NCBI RefSeq assembly: GCF_042477335.2
Contig: NC_091262.1
Location: 45,853,001 to 45,917,000, forward strand
Direction of reading: 5' to 3'
Length of the DNA: 64,000 nucleotides
Source of the DNA: Ovis canadensis
Lineage: Eukaryota; Chordata; Mammalia; Artiodactyla; Bovidae
Shown: positions 33,466-45,835 of the stretch, piece by piece
Position numbering within the stretch: the stretch's first letter is position 1
How the letters are laid out: every line of letters starts with the position of its first letter
Translations under genes and position numbers: made by a program
Notes under the pieces: generated by a model
Seen by the model: only the letters and a program-made list of their open reading frames with translations
Database searches by the model: none
What the model was told of the DNA's origin: nothing

Positions 33466-35385
33466 TAATAATGAACAAAAAACAAAACCTAGAAACATGA
33501 ACCTATTCTCATTCCTTCCCGTGAGAATCTTTATGGGATGGCCATTTTCTTTCCATTTTTTTCTAAATAAGAACAGTCATGAAAACAGAAAGAATGAAGG
33601 ATTCCAAAAGTGCTTTCTTTTTCCTTTTCTTTTAAATGACCTCAGAACTGACAGGTGAGGCAAGGTCTAACACCATCAGCAGCTCTTGCACGCTTATCAG
33701 AGGAGGTGCAAGAGGGCTGATCATGCCACTTCCCACCACCTGCAGAATAAAGTCCGAACTCTTCAGGAAGTTGGGCAAGGCTATCAGTCTTATCTGTCAC
33801 TATTTCTCATCAAACCTCCCATAAGAATCACTTAATTCCTATTCTTTTAATAGGTTCCCTGTTTTTACTTTTTTATCTCTGCCTTTATCTCACTTTCCAT
33901 CCTAAAGTGAAAGTGAAAGTGTTAGGCACTCGGTCGTGTCTGACTCTTTCTGACCCCATGGACTGTAGCCCACCAGGCTTCTCTGTTCATGGAGATTCTC
34001 CAGGCAAGAACACTGGAGTGAGTTGCCATGCCCTCCTCCAGGGGATCTTCCGATGGTGCAGACAGACTCTTTCCCATCTGAGCCACCAACGGAGCCCCAT
34101 CTCTTCTGAAGCCACCCCTCCTCTCTACTCCCCACCCCCAAGTTGGGAGCTATCACTTCTTCCTCTGTGTTCTCTTACCACTTTTCACTTTATGATAGCA
34201 TTTTTAGCTTTTTGTATTGTATGTATTTTTTTTTTTTACATTCCCTTGGACCCTCTGGCGCAGTGTGAGACACGCAGCAGGTGTGCAGGAAACAGCTGCC
34301 AGACTGAAAGACGGTGTCAACAGAGTTGGTCATCATTCCAAAATGAACATGGGCAGTCAAGGCAGCAAGGAAATAAAGATAATTAATAGTGGCTTCTCTC
34401 TCCAAACAGTGGGACATGATCTCCTGGGAGCTAAGATTTCCATGTGGGAATCAGAAACATTTGCATTCCAAATGAAACTGTGAACATTTTACAGCCCATG
34501 CAAGGTCAAGGCACTTGCCCAAGTCTGAAAGTGTCCTGAGTTTTTTTTTTCTTCTGAGAAGAACAAGTTCTCCTAACTGAATTCCAATCATTTGGGTCAA
34601 TGTTTTAAAAGCTTGGTATCTTAGCTGTTTTTATTTTAAACTTTTAATCCTGTACATTCTTCTCAAGCCTCTGGGACCAGACACTAAGCTCAGCTTTCAG
34701 CAGGCTTGATATAACATCACATACTCTACATTTTTGTGGCATGCCAGCTCTCTAAACAGAAAAAAAAAAAAAAAAGAAGAATGTGTTCTAAATCTTGCCT
34801 TGCTATAGACTAAAATGTTCTTTTGGACAAATATGTTTGACTAAATCATGCTCAATCCCTACGTTCCTTTCTTTTTTCCTTCCTTTTCTTTTCCTTTCTA
34901 AACTCTATCTTTATACTTCTTCACTTAAAAATGTCTTCAGACAGAAAAATAAGGCCTTATATCATTTTCTGAAAAGCAAATGATGAAAGATGGATTAAAA
35001 AGCAATAATTTACTGACACTACTTCAAAGAAGCAAAAAGGATGTTTAAAACTCCTCAGGAAGGAAAATAATTGATATGGGCTCTAAAAACTTAGACAATT
35101 GGTTTAACAATAGAAAATAAATAAGAAAGCTATTATCTCTAAACATCAACATTTTAAAGATGATTATACAGTGAAAAACTCAAAATAATAATTACATCTA
35201 TAGAGATCTACTGGAAGGCACCATCATTTGAAGACACACTTGGGAAAAATCACAACAAATGTCTGCTTAAACCCTGACAATGACTATCATCTCAGGGTGC
35301 CAGGGATTAAAGGCACTTAAGAATGACCCATTTAGACAGAGACAGTGTGTTTATGAGTACAATTAGCTCCTTATCCCAGTAAGAC
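33466..35385. other. Intronic sequence with one SINE
   Basis: Apart from the SINE at 33905-34098, an L2-like piece near 33640-33800 and A- or T-rich runs (34220-34238, 34540-34552, 34760-34777), nothing is recognised. Confidence 0.5.
33905..34098 (-). mobile_element. Bov-tA SINE, internally shortened
   Basis: Reverse BovA body after an AAGTGAAAGTG tail, ending in a shortened tRNA-like part (TCTGAGCCACCAACGGAGCCC). Confidence 0.88.
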
Positions 35386-35860
35386 AGGAATGTCATGGTC
35401 TCCTGGTCAGTCTCCCTGCCACCAGTCATCCTGTAAGTAGCTTCCAGAATGATCTTTAAGAAATCCTGATCACGCGGCTCTCCATCTCCTGTCGGAAAAG
35501 ATACACTCATTGCGATACATACATACCGTTTATGATTTGGCCCTGCTTTTCCACTCTGCCCCATTTTGCCAACTCTGCCTCCTTCACTCTGCACTTTAGC
35601 TACCTTTAATTAAGTACTTGTAGTTAACCATTCATTTTTCTATCAAGCTTCAGGCCTTTGCGCATACTCTTCCTTCTACGTGGAATGTTCTCCCTTGTTG
35701 TTAGTCTGGCAAATAGCTACTCTTTTGAGCTTAAAACTAGTGACCTTCTCTGAGACCATCCCAGGCAGGGGCTTTCATTGACCCTTTAAATATGCACTAG
35801 TATTCCCAGTGCCTTGCCTGGTTCCCAGGAGACAGCTGGCACTCAGCAAATGAAAGTGTT
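35386..35860 (+). mobile_element. L2-type LINE remnant
   Basis: Contains CTTCAGGCCTTTGCGCATACTCTTCC followed by TGGAATGTTCTCCC and CAGTGCCTTGCCTGGTTCCCAGG, in the L2 3' order. Confidence 0.6.
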
Positions 35861-36823
35861 AAAGCCAAAATAAGTGGAATATATTTTTCTACTTAAACTG
35901 TAATTTCAGTCTTCATCCTGAATCTTTTCCCAGGGCTCATGACAAACAACACTGATGAGAACAGGAAGGGAGAGGACAACAGAAGAGACGGTCATCACTA
36001 AACTGGGAAAGGGGCACTGGAAATAGATGCCACACACACTGGACACCGGCCTTGTCAGATGAGCGGCCCCTCCTCGACTGGCTCCAGCACTCATTGCATG
36101 ACCCCCTGGCAGGAGGCCTCAGCAGCTTAGGAGGAAGGGTCCTAAGCTACCTGGGCATTACCACTGTGCTAGGTTTCAGCACCGTTAAATGTAGGCACCA
36201 ACTGGCAAACCACAGGGGACATCAACTTCATGCCAAATGATAAAACAAAGCTTCAAGATCACTTCAGGCTCAGGCTTAGCTTCAAATAATGTGATGCATG
36301 GACCACTTTAAAAGAATGTCAGTGGTGTAGCAGCTGACAGACTCAGTTTTTTAAAGCTTGCATTAGTGAGAACCTCTCCAAGAACAAGAGATTATTTATT
36401 TGGGCGTAAGTTATCTATGTAATTTAAATATTGTACTCTGCCAACAAATTCCAGTACACATGGGAAACTATTTTTAAATTGTGAATGCAGCCAACTTAAA
36501 AGATAGGAACACAGCCTATGGTTCTTTTTAAATAGAGATAATTACATTTTTAGGAAGTACAACAAATGCACAAACAAATGTTCAAAGCTGTCACTCTCAC
36601 TTTTAAAAAAATATCCAGATAATCTAAAAATGTGCAATTCTTTAATCTTTGGTTCAAATAATTAACTTTGTATTATGTGGCATAATGTCTGGCCCACAGA
36701 ATTATTTGTTATGCCTCAATAATTATTAGTTGAATAAATGAATGAATGGTAATATATTCCTCAGAATGATTTTTTTCAAAGCTGCCATTTATGATGACAT
36801 TACTCCATAATTACAACATCAAG
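35861..36823. other. Unique intronic sequence
   Basis: No repeat or gene recognised. The absence of SINEs in 36040-36780 is unremarkable by itself. Confidence 0.5.
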
Positions 36824-36940
36824 TGGAGTAGGAAATGGAAACCCACCCCAGTATTCTTGCCTGGAAAATTCCATGAACAGAGGAGCCTGGTGGGCTACAG
36901 TCCATGAAGTCACAAAGAGTTGGACACAACTGAGCTACTG
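36824..36940 (+). mobile_element. BovA monomer SINE
   Basis: A single BovA body (CCCAGTATTCTTGCCTGGAA... GTTGGACACAACTGAG) without the tRNA-like head. Confidence 0.88.
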
Positions 36941-37168
36941 AGCAGGCACGCATGTACAACAAGGCTGGCGATGTAATGACATTCCTTTAAGTATAACTAA
37001 CCTTTAAAATTTCACACTGATGGTCAATACATTGCCAAAGGAATTTCTGGGGATAGAAGCCTTTTAAGTGTTTTCTTTCAGTGTTTGATAGGTGCAGCCT
37101 TAAGGAGATGGTCTAGGTAAGTCAGATGAGGAGCATGAACAGTTTCACATGGAAAGGAAACTGAGGTA

Positions 37169-37483
37169 TGAAAGTGAAAGTTGCTTAGTCATGTCCAACT
37201 CTTTTCGACCCCATGGACTATATAGTCCATGGAATTCTCCAGACCAGAGTACTGGAGTGGGTAGTCTTTCCCTTCTCCAGGGGATATTCCCAAACCAGGG
37301 ATCAAACCCAGGTCTCCTGCATTGCAGGCAGATTCTTTACCAGCTGAGCCACAAGGGAAGCCCAAGAATACAGGATTGGGTAGCCTATCCCATCTCCAGT
37401 GGATCTTCCTGACCCAGGAATTGAACCGGGGTCTCCAGCATTGCAGGTAGATTCTTTACCAACTAAGCTATCAGAGAAGCCCC
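37169..37483 (-). mobile_element. Dimeric Bov-tA SINE with 11-bp TSD
   Basis: Same architecture as the copy at 5550-5867: BovA body plus two tRNA-like ends. The perfect TSD AAACTGAGGTA is at 37158-37168 and 37484-37494. Confidence 0.95.
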
Positions 37484-37494
37484 AAACTGAGGTA

Positions 37495-38263
37495 CGGCTT
37501 ACGTAATTCCTTAACTGGGAAACCCCTGCTTGAGTCTCATTTTAGAAAAAAGAGCTAGCTGATAAATGGAACATATAAACTAGGACTTGAAATTTTCCTA
37601 TATGAACTTTCCTCAGGCGAGCTCAATTTCTATAACATGAATCTTACAAAATCAAATGCCAAGTCATTTTTGACACATTCATTCAAACGTGTTCCTAGCA
37701 CCTTCTGTGTGTTTTAGATAATGTATTAGGTTGTAGGCACAAAGGAGAAGGAACAGGCCACACTCTGTCCGGTAAAGGGAGACTGGGAGGATCTCCCTAA
37801 AAAAGTAATGTCTAGAGTACTTGGCTACAAAGTGAGCGAAGGAGAGCTAAAGTCACCAACTAATTTCCAGCAGAGTAGAAGTCATTACAAGCTCCTGATT
37901 TTAGTGGGCTGATAAAGAAGCCAAGTGTGCCACATAAAAATGTAGTGATAATTCTTCTAGACACTCTGAGATAGATCTAAGAAACACGGTGGAAATGTTG
38001 AAGGTCTGATTAAAAAAAAACTTTCTATCACTTCTTCAGGAAATCATTTTGAATGGCAGATACCCTGCTAAATTCAGTTTGGGGTATTAAGGTGTTATAG
38101 ATCAGAGTGTGTTCAGTGATCTCATGTCACTGTCACCCAGAGGAAAACCATCACTTTGCAAGGGGCAACCTCTCTAAGGACCTGTCGAGTGCATAAAAGC
38201 CAATCATGATTTTTGTGCCTGCAGAACACAATACAAATCCGCAAAATAACAAATTCTTTAAAT
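37495..38263. other. Intronic sequence without recognised gene
   Basis: Nothing recognised. Confidence 0.5.
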
Positions 38264-38462
38264 CAGTGCTGTCCAGTCAAACTTCCTGTGAAGATAAAAA
38301 CGTTCTGTATCCGCATGCTGAATACAGTAACTACTAGCCACATGTGGCTATTAAGCACTGGAAATGTTGTTATGAGACTGAGGAACTGAATTTTTATCTA
38401 TATTTTAATGAATTTAATTTTAAATAGCCATCTGTGGCTAGGGGCTACCATACTGTACAGTA
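38264..38462 (+). mobile_element. hAT-type MITE (MER58-like)
   Basis: Terminal inverted repeats CAGTGCTGTCCAGT at the left and the complement of CTACCATACTGTACAG at the right. The core has TAGCCACATGTGGCTATTAA, itself a palindrome, and ACTGAGGAACTGAATTTT. The family name is from memory. Confidence 0.7.
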
Positions 38463-38723
38463 AAGCTCTAAAATCTAATAATTAACCCAGTTATAAACAA
38501 AATAAAGGTTGCTTTATTTATGTTAAGGAGAAAAAAAGGCAGCTGAATTAATCCTGGAGAAGGATGTCTGAGATAAAAAAACAAATGAACGGTTTGCATA
38601 AGTCAGTAGCTTTTGTAGGAATGGTTGAAGCACAACAGTTCTTGTTATACCACCCTGGAGAAAGGAAGCTGTCCCAAGGGTGGAGGTCTAGCGGGAGAGT
38701 CTGAGGTAGGGTAATCAGGGCCT

Positions 38724-38938
38724 GGGCTTCCCAGGTGACTCTGGTAAAGAAACTGCCTGCCAATGCAGGAGACACGGGTTCAATCCCTGGGTCAGGAAGA
38801 TCCCCTGGAGAAGGAAATGGCAACCCACTCCAGTGTTCTTGCCTGGGAAATCCCATGGACAGAGGAGCTTGGTGGGCTACAGTCCATGGAGTCACAAAAC
38901 AGTTGGACATGACTTAGTGACTAAACATCAACGACAAC
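38724..38938 (+). mobile_element. Bov-tA SINE with 11-bp TSD
   Basis: tRNA-like head and BovA body. The TSD is AATCAGGGCCT (38713-38723) against AATCAAGGCCT (38939-38949), 10 of 11. Confidence 0.93.
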
Positions 38939-38965
38939 AATCAAGGCCTACTCCAGTCCATTTTT

Positions 38966-38985
38966 TGTTGTTGTTGTTGTTGTTT
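38966..38985. repeat. (TTG)n microsatellite
   Basis: A short run of about six TTG units. Confidence 0.9.
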
Positions 38986-39059
38986 GACTTATTAGTTTTC
39001 AGAACTATCTAAGAAATGTGAGAAGTACAAAACAAGTTCAAACCATGTCCCTTTTGTTT

Positions 39060-39400
39060 TTTTTTAAGCTTTTTGAGTATAGCAAAGGGGCTCACCCATA
39101 TATACACATGTATCCATTCTCCCCCAAACTCCCCTCCCATCCAGGCTGCCAAATAACACTGAGTAGAATCCATGTGTTACACAGTAGGTCCTTGTTCATT
39201 ATCCACTTTAAATACAGCATGTGAAGGTGTCCATTCCAGACTCCCAAATTACCCTTTTCCCCATTCATCCCCACCCTCTGGCAACTGTAAGCTCATTCTC
39301 TAAGTCTGTTTCTGTTTTGTAAATAAGTTCATTTGTATCATTTCTTTTTAGATTCCACATATAAGGGATGTTATACGATATTTTTCCTTCTCTGTCTGCC
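39060..39400 (-). mobile_element. L1 3' UTR fragment
   Basis: Antisense L1 3' end: CACAGTAGGTCCTTGTTCATT, TCTGTTTCTGTTTTGTAAAT then AAGTTCATTTGTATCATTTC, and GATTCCACATATAAGGGATG. Confidence 0.82.
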
Positions 39401-39724
39401 TGTCCTTCTGTTTCGCCACAACTAGCAGACCTTGGGGCACTGGGCCTGTCACAGTACATTGCTGTTATCTGTCATATCTCCTCTGGTGCCTGCTGGCCAC
39501 CTTGGGGGTCCTGTCTCCTCATTACGTTTCCCTCTCTCAGTCATCAGTTGCACAGGCAGCTCACAGCTTTTTGGACTTACATATTGTTGCTCCGTTTAGT
39601 CAACATTTCTAACAAACATTTAAGATTATTTCTACTTTAGTCTACATTTTCTGGCTAGCACATCAAACATATTGACAAATGAAAGCAGCAGTATATTTTG
39701 GGGTAGAAATAAGGGAACTTGACA

Positions 39725-39915
39725 ATTATTAAGCTCTTCTATGAACCAAGCACTTCTTTTGCCATCAGCCCTACAAAGCAGATGCTACTAATTCTCTCAT
39801 GTCAGATGAGGAAATTGAAGCTCAAGGATGGTAAATAACTGACCCACAGTCATGCAGGCAGGCAGTGATACAGCTGTCATAAGAACCCAAACTTGTCTGA
39901 TTCCCCCAAACCTAT
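39725..39915 (-). mobile_element. MIR SINE remnant
   Basis: Antisense MIR core: CATGTCAGATGAGGAAATTG, then AACTGACCCACAGTCATGCAGG. Confidence 0.65.
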
Positions 39916-39919
39916 GTTT

Positions 39920-42040
39920 TTTCCTACTAAGAAAAAAAAAAAAAAAACAACCTAACACAACACTGCTTCCTAAGCCTACTTTTAACAGTGCAGTTTTCAG
40001 AAATAAATTCCACAGCAAAACATTACAGTAATCCTTAACTTCTCTCTGTCAGTTTCTTACATCAGATCATATGTTCTCTGATTCTTTTTTTTTTTTTTAA
40101 AGAAGACTAAGAAAGAAGGAAAAAACAAGAAAGAAAGAATGTGTTTGGGGAGTGATTCTAGAATCTTTAAAAGGATGTGAAGTTATTACATTAAGAAGTT
40201 TTGTTTCCTTTTGGTCTTAAAACACATAAGTTCTTTTTTTTCTTTAAAGCTATCAAGGCATTAAATCCTAAGAAATTACTCCAAGGGACAGTTTAAAACT
40301 TCATGCAAATGACTTATTGAAAATATTAAGAAAGGTAAGTTCCAGATGCCACCTAAAATACTGTTACATTAGGAAAACTAGCAATACCAACACAACAACA
40401 ACCCTATCAGTTTGTAGAACTGATGGAGCCAACTCTATCTATTATTCAGTTATTATTGTACTTACATAGTAAAACGATGTACCATATCCTATGGAGTCAA
40501 GCATTGCCACTGAAGTACTTAAGGAAGGCTAGGCAACATTTTATAAGCATCACATACTTTTAAAAGTAAAGCAACAGGTAGAAAGAAAGTTATTTTTCTG
40601 ATGGGGCATCTGTAACTTAGTATTTTTGTACTCTAACCAAATCTTTTACAAAAAATGTCTTAAAGTTTGTCTCTCAAAGCAGATGACTTAAAAATGGAAA
40701 TACTTGCAGCCTTTCAGCATCTTTCAAGAATTTAGTGTTTACACTTATTTTAGTCTAGTAATATAGACAAACTGGGCTCCAATCTTGATTCAGTCCTTAC
40801 TGATTCTGTGAGTAATATACTCTGATGTACTTTCTTCATCTGAAAAATGGAGATAATAACTCCCAAGGTTGTTGTGAGGATTAAATGAGTTAATATATGT
40901 AAGGCACTTGGCATATTCATGAAAATAATGCTCTATTTTTCTAAAAGTCTATATAAAAGTCTATATATGTGAGAAGATAATAAGGTAAAATAGTTAACTT
41001 TAACTGATGTGGGCTAATGGATATTTTTAAAGAAAAGATTCCATAAGATAACATACAATCAGTAAAAGTTTGCGTATATTTACTGAGGACATCATGAAAG
41101 AAATTTTGGTGCAGTAAGAATGTCTGAACTGTAATTCCTGATATATATGCTGAGGGTATATAGTAAATAAAAAATAAAATTCTCATTTCTTTAATATGTT
41201 TCATAAAATGCAAAAGAATGGGAAAAGTTTAATAAGCTCTGTGATTATAAAATCTATTCCCACTAGAAGATGGTATCCAAGATGGCTGCTTGGGTAAACT
41301 GCAAGAGTGTACTCTCCCCCAACCACAAATCACAGAATACTTTGGGAACTTAGAATGGAAGTCTTCTCCTTATGGAATGTGTTTTCAGCTGCATGTGGGT
41401 TGTTATGATTTGGGTTTCCCGAAAGGACACAGTAGAGCATTTCGCCTTGTTTTATATAACCTTTCGGTCTTCTTAAGATGCCCTTATTTCCAAGTATATT
41501 AACTGATCTTAGAATGATTTTTCCTTACAAGAACCTGCTAGAGAAATAAGACAAAGAAAGGAGGTGAGAAACTAGATAGAAGAATTGGCCAGTAGCCCAC
41601 AAGAATCTCACTAGTGCCGTGCACGTGGCAGTCGAGCTCATGCTACTCAGCTCTCCTGACTTCGTGGGAGGAGAGGACTAAGAAGTCCTTGTTCAGCCCC
41701 AGGCTTTGCTTTTCAGAAGGAAGGAAACTCTGTGACACTCAAGGAAGGGGGAAAGTGTGATCAGAAGTCACTGGGCACTCAAGAAAGAAGAGTGAAGATG
41801 ATTTCAAAGTGGAAGAATCTTTGCATTAACAGGTACATTAGAGATAACTTAGTTCAACCCTCTTTGTAGTGCAGGATTCTCCTTCACTGCATCTCTGAAA
41901 GATGATCCCTCAGGCTCTGCCTAAACACCTCCAATAATTGGGATCTTACCTCTTTGAGTCCACTAGCACCAAGTAAGAAATCTGGGATACATTATAGATT
42001 CTTTATATCATTCACATCCAGGTAACTACCAGGGTATTTT
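39920..42040. other. Intronic sequence with one MIR
   Basis: A sense MIR remnant is visible at about 40770-40925 (TTCATCTGAAAAATGGAGAT, TTGTTGTGAGGATTAAATGA). A/T runs at 39928-39947 and 40085-40100. Otherwise nothing recognised. Confidence 0.5.
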
Positions 42041-42690
42041 ACCTCTCAAATATCTCTTAAATCTGTCCACTGTTCCCCTCCTCATTATCTTAGTTGAGGC
42101 CTTTCTTTCTCATCTTTTTCTGTGGTCCTGCAATAGTACCCAACTACCAGATTTTCTCTACCAAATAATTCACCTCTAATCCACCCTCACATGGCAGACT
42201 GCCGTGGATGTTCTAAACTACAAATCTAGTCATGTCATTCCTCTGCTTAAAACCTTTTAATAATTCAATGCCACAAACAGCCAAAACCCAAAAACTTAGG
42301 TTTTAGCTTGAAATGCACGACCTTGTCTAACTCTCCAGTGCACACTTCAGCTATGTTAAATGGCTGTGATGTCCACATGTTCCAAGCTGTTTCACATCTC
42401 CTTTTGCTCATGTTGCTGCCACTGGTTGGAACGCTTTTCTTTCCCTCTGTCAATCAGCTCAATAAGGAAGTATCTCCAGGAAGGCATCTTTTGACACCCT
42501 TCCCAATGTAATACAAAAAATATTCTGTGTGTATTCTCTATCACTGCACTTATGCTATTATACTGAAGTCATTAACTAATCTCTTTCCCACCAGGTGAGT
42601 CTCTCACAGCAGGGACCATGTTAAACTCTTAGTGCATGACACAGAACTCATAGTAATGTGTTTAATACATGCCTAGTACATATTAAATAC
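42040..42690 (+). mobile_element. L2-type LINE fragment
   Basis: A fairly long L2-like run: CTAGTCATGTCATTCCTCTG, AAAACCTTTTAATAATTCAATG, GTTGGAACGCTTTTCTTTCC, CACAGCAGGGACCATGTTAAA. Confidence 0.65.
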
Positions 42691-42830
42691 ATGACTTTTT
42701 CTGATGTAAATTAAAATCTATAACTCCAATTTCCAACTTTCACACCATGGAACAATAAAAATCATCTCGCTAGGGAAATAATGGCATTTGGCTGGTACAT
42801 AAAAAGGCAAAGTTTAAATACTACTTATAT

Positions 42831-43344
42831 TGCTGTCTTACATACAGGGTCATCATTATCATCTTTTTAAATTCCATATATATGCGTTAGTATACTGTAT
42901 TGGTGTTTTTCTTTCTGGCTTACTTCACTCTGTATAATTGGCTCCAGTTTCATCCATCTCATTAGAACTGATTCAAATGTATTCTTTTTAATGGCTGTGT
43001 AATACTCCATTGTACACAGATGTGCAGAGCAGACTTTTGGACTCTGAGGGAGAGGGAGAGGGTGGGATGATTTGGGAGAATGGCACTGAAACATGTATAC
43101 TATCATGTAAGAAACGAATCGCCAGTCTATGTTCGATGCAGGATGCAGGATGCTTGGGGCTGGTGCACGGGGATGATCTGGAGAGATGATGTAGGGTGGG
43201 AGGTGGGAGGGGGGTTCATGTTTGGGAGCTCATGTACACCCATGGCGGATTCACGTCAATGTATGCCAAAGCCAATACAGTATTGTAAAGTAAAATAAAG
43301 TAAAAACAAAAAATAAATAAATAGCACTGCTGTGAAAAGAAAAA
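42831..43344 (+). mobile_element. 5'-inverted L1 with perfect 15-bp TSD, beside a PEAK1 splice donor
   Basis: Flanked by AAATACTACTTATAT at 42816-42830 and 43345-43359. The right part (about 43017-43344, plus strand) is ruminant L1 3' UTR with an A-rich tail. The left part (42831-about 43016) is the preceding ORF2 C terminus and first 3' UTR bases read on the minus strand, with peptide MEYYTAIKKN and ILTHIYGI. Inversion of neighbouring segments within one TSD shows a single twin-primed insertion. Its right edge is 30 bp from the PEAK1 exon at 43375. Confidence 0.95.
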
Positions 43345-43374
43345 AAATACTACTTATATGACATTTGCACTTAC

Positions 43375-43568
43375 CTAAATTGCTGTATGTTGCACTACAG
43401 GGATTCAGGTCCATAGGATCTGAAATGTCTTCTTTTTCCTCTTCTCTTTCCAGTTCAGGTAGGTGCAATGCTGGTGTGACTGAAGTGCCGCCCCCGCCAT
43501 CTTGCTTCACAACAACAGTTCTTGGATCCCGAGGAGAAAAATCGTCTGTCACTTCGTGGGTCACATGA
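43375..43568 (-). CDS. PEAK1: PEAK1 coding exon upstream of the pseudokinase region (194 bp)
   Basis: The acceptor TGTTTCAG ends at 43569, and the first exon base T closes a codon begun in the upstream exon. Then come 64 codons reading HVTHEVTDDFSPRDPRTVV... to CSATYSNL, and a final G joins the GA of the next exon to make Gly. The donor is GTAAGT at 43374. TYSNL has its Tyr codon at 43387-43385, equivalent to human Y1107 counting back from the NPTY tyrosine; a YxN sequence is a GRB2 SH2-type motif, and this site is conserved in the PEAK family. The rest is acidic and probably disordered (EREEEKEDISDP). No start codon is used here: the protein begins in an exon beyond base 64000. Confidence 0.95.
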
Positions 43569-43972
43569 CTGAAACAGATCAGACCATCACCACACTGGCT
43601 TCAAAGGTCTCTACTAAGATTTAGATTTATGGAAGGCACATACTTGCCATAAATGTAAATAATTGGCCCTATAGTCACAGCAATGGGTTATAAGCCCCAA
43701 CATACTTGTCTGAAGATAAGGCAGCCTTTTACTCAGGCTGATATGTCTGTCTATCCCAATCCATACTAACTGAGAATTCAGCTTGGTGGGGGAGGTACAG
43801 GAGGCTCAGAGGGAAGTCTGAGAATAACAGGTAAGGAAGGGAACTTCTTGTATGTAGGAAGTTAGTGATAATGGGGATAGAGGGAAATGAATGCTTAACT
43901 AGTTGAAGACAAATATACTCAAGTATTTAAGAAAGTATTTAACATATTTACTATGTTTACCATACTATAGTA

Positions 43973-44329
43973 CAGTCATCCCTTGGTATGTATCTTCAGG
44001 GGACGGGTTCTAGGACTCTCCACAGGAAATCAAAACCCACAGATGCTCAAGTCCTTTATACAACATGGCTGCAGTATTTGTATTATATACAAATACACAA
44101 TTCCATATATGTTAAATCACCCCTAGATTACTTCTAATACCCAATGCAATGTAAATGTGATGTAAATAGCTGTAAAGACAATGCAAATGCCATGTAAATA
44201 GTTACCAGTGCATGGCAAATTAAAGTTTTGATTTTTGGAAATTTCTGGAATTTTTTCCCTGTAATATTTTCAAACCTGCAGTTGGTTCAATCCATGAATA
44301 TGGAACACACAAATTAATAGGGTGGACTG
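43973..44329 (+). mobile_element. Tigger-like (TcMar) MITE
   Basis: CAGTCATCCCTTGGTATG at the left and AATAGGGTGGACTG at the right form terminal inverted repeats. Internal text includes GATGCTCAAGTCCTTTATA, TAGATTACTTCTAATACC and TTGGTTCAATCCATGAATATGG. A TA dinucleotide precedes the left end, as expected for Tc/mariner elements. Confidence 0.82.
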
Positions 44330-44333
44330 TGCT

Positions 44334-45199
44334 ATAATACTATAACAAATATGAGATACTTTATAGTATTTATTTTATTCCACACTAAAGTATTTATGAA
44401 ACTATTTAGTAAAGGATCAGGAATAAAGCTGAGATTTAAATAAGGAAGTGAAGCAATTACATTCTGTAAACTGAGGCCAGGAAGCCTTTTTGCCAGGAGG
44501 ACACTGATGCATCAACCTTTGCCTGTATGCATGCAGCAGGCAAGGCAAATGGAAAAGAAAGGTCTGTACTCGAGCTAATCTTATCTACTAACATGAATCT
44601 GAAGCATGTCACTGGCCACATACCAGAGGATGGTCATCCATAATGCTTTTTGTTTCTCCAATCTTGTTTCTCTGCTGCTTGCTCATTCGCTTATAGCTAG
44701 CTCTTCTAGTCTTCCCCACATCCTAGCCTATCTGAACTGTCAACTCTGTTGCTATAAAGTACAAGGGGGTGGAATGGTTATTAAATGCTGGTGGAGAAAA
44801 CTGCCCTAGTTAGAAAATCTCAATGGGGTGGTCAATGAAACAAATTCAAAATCAGGCACATTTAATAGTTTCTGGTTCTACTAAAAGTATTCCTAGACTG
44901 TCACATACTCCCCAGCTTTTCTTCCTGTTTTTTCTTTTTAATAGGCAAAGAGAAAGAAGGAAAGGACACATCTTATACATTGTTATATGTTATTTCTGGA
45001 ATTTCAAATGGCAGTGAGTCATGGTGACATTTACAAGTTTCTTTAAAAGAGGTACTTGGTTTGATCATGTGTCATCAGAACATATATCACCTGTGGACTT
45101 GACAGAGCAGATCTGAAGGAAGAGCACTTTCTTATCAATCTTTCATTATGGAAATTATGCATGTGCAAGAAAATAAGCCTTTAAGTCTACGGGATACAG
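44334..45199. other. Intronic sequence without recognised gene
   Basis: Nothing recognised. Confidence 0.5.
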
Positions 45200-45327
45200 T
45201 GTGTGTTGGTTGCTCAGTCATGGCTGACTCTTCGCAGCCTCATGGACTGCAGCTCGCCATGCTCCTCTGTTCAGCGATCTTCCTGGCAAGAATTCTGGAG
45301 TGGGTTGCCATTTCCTTTTCCAGGGAA
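45200..45327 (-). mobile_element. BovA monomer SINE
   Basis: Reverse BovA body from GGTTGCTCAGTCATGGCTGAC to TTTCCTTTTCCAGGG. No tRNA-like head. Confidence 0.88.
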
Positions 45328-45694
45328 GTCTGCTGGATATACAACTTCAAAAGTACTCTTCCAAAGCTGGCAGACACAGAGGTCTCTCTGTCTTGTGAGT
45401 AAGCAATGAGTGGGAGGTACCACTATGGGATCTGGCTCCTGGGGATGGGGTGAGGTGGGAAGGCTTTGGTTCACTAGCAGTCAATAGGAGGGTTCATGTA
45501 AAGAGGAGCTCAAATGGTAAAGCATGCTGCCTCTTATTAACCTACTGGGCTGCTGTAGGTTATCAACCCAAAACAAAGCCAGTATGGAGCATAATATTGA
45601 GAGTCATAAAATCAAGATGGCAAGGGGGCTCTACTTCCATACATTAGTGAAGAAAAGCAAAGAGACACTTCTGAGTCACTCTCAGATGTCACTT

Positions 45695-45823
45695 GGTGGT
45701 GGTGGTTTAGTTGCTAAGTCGTGTCCAACTCTTGTGACCCCATGGACTGTATAGCCTGTGAGGCTCATCTATCCATGGGATTCTCCAGGAAAGAAAACTG
45801 GAGTGGGTTGCCATTTCCTTCTC
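45695..45823 (-). mobile_element. BovA monomer SINE with 12-bp TSD
   Basis: Reverse BovA body with a (TGG)n tail. The perfect TSD CAGATGTCACTT is at 45683-45694 and 45824-45835. Confidence 0.94.
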
Positions 45824-45835
45824 CAGATGTCACTT

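Larger units (their letters stand above)
24759..43374 (-). other. PEAK1: PEAK1 intron (18.6 kb)
   Basis: The donor is TTTAG|GTAAGT (GT at 43374-43373) and the acceptor is CCAG at 24760-24759, with a pyrimidine-rich stretch upstream. Phase 1. Holds the nested L1/BovB complex and an L1 close to the donor. Confidence 0.9.
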
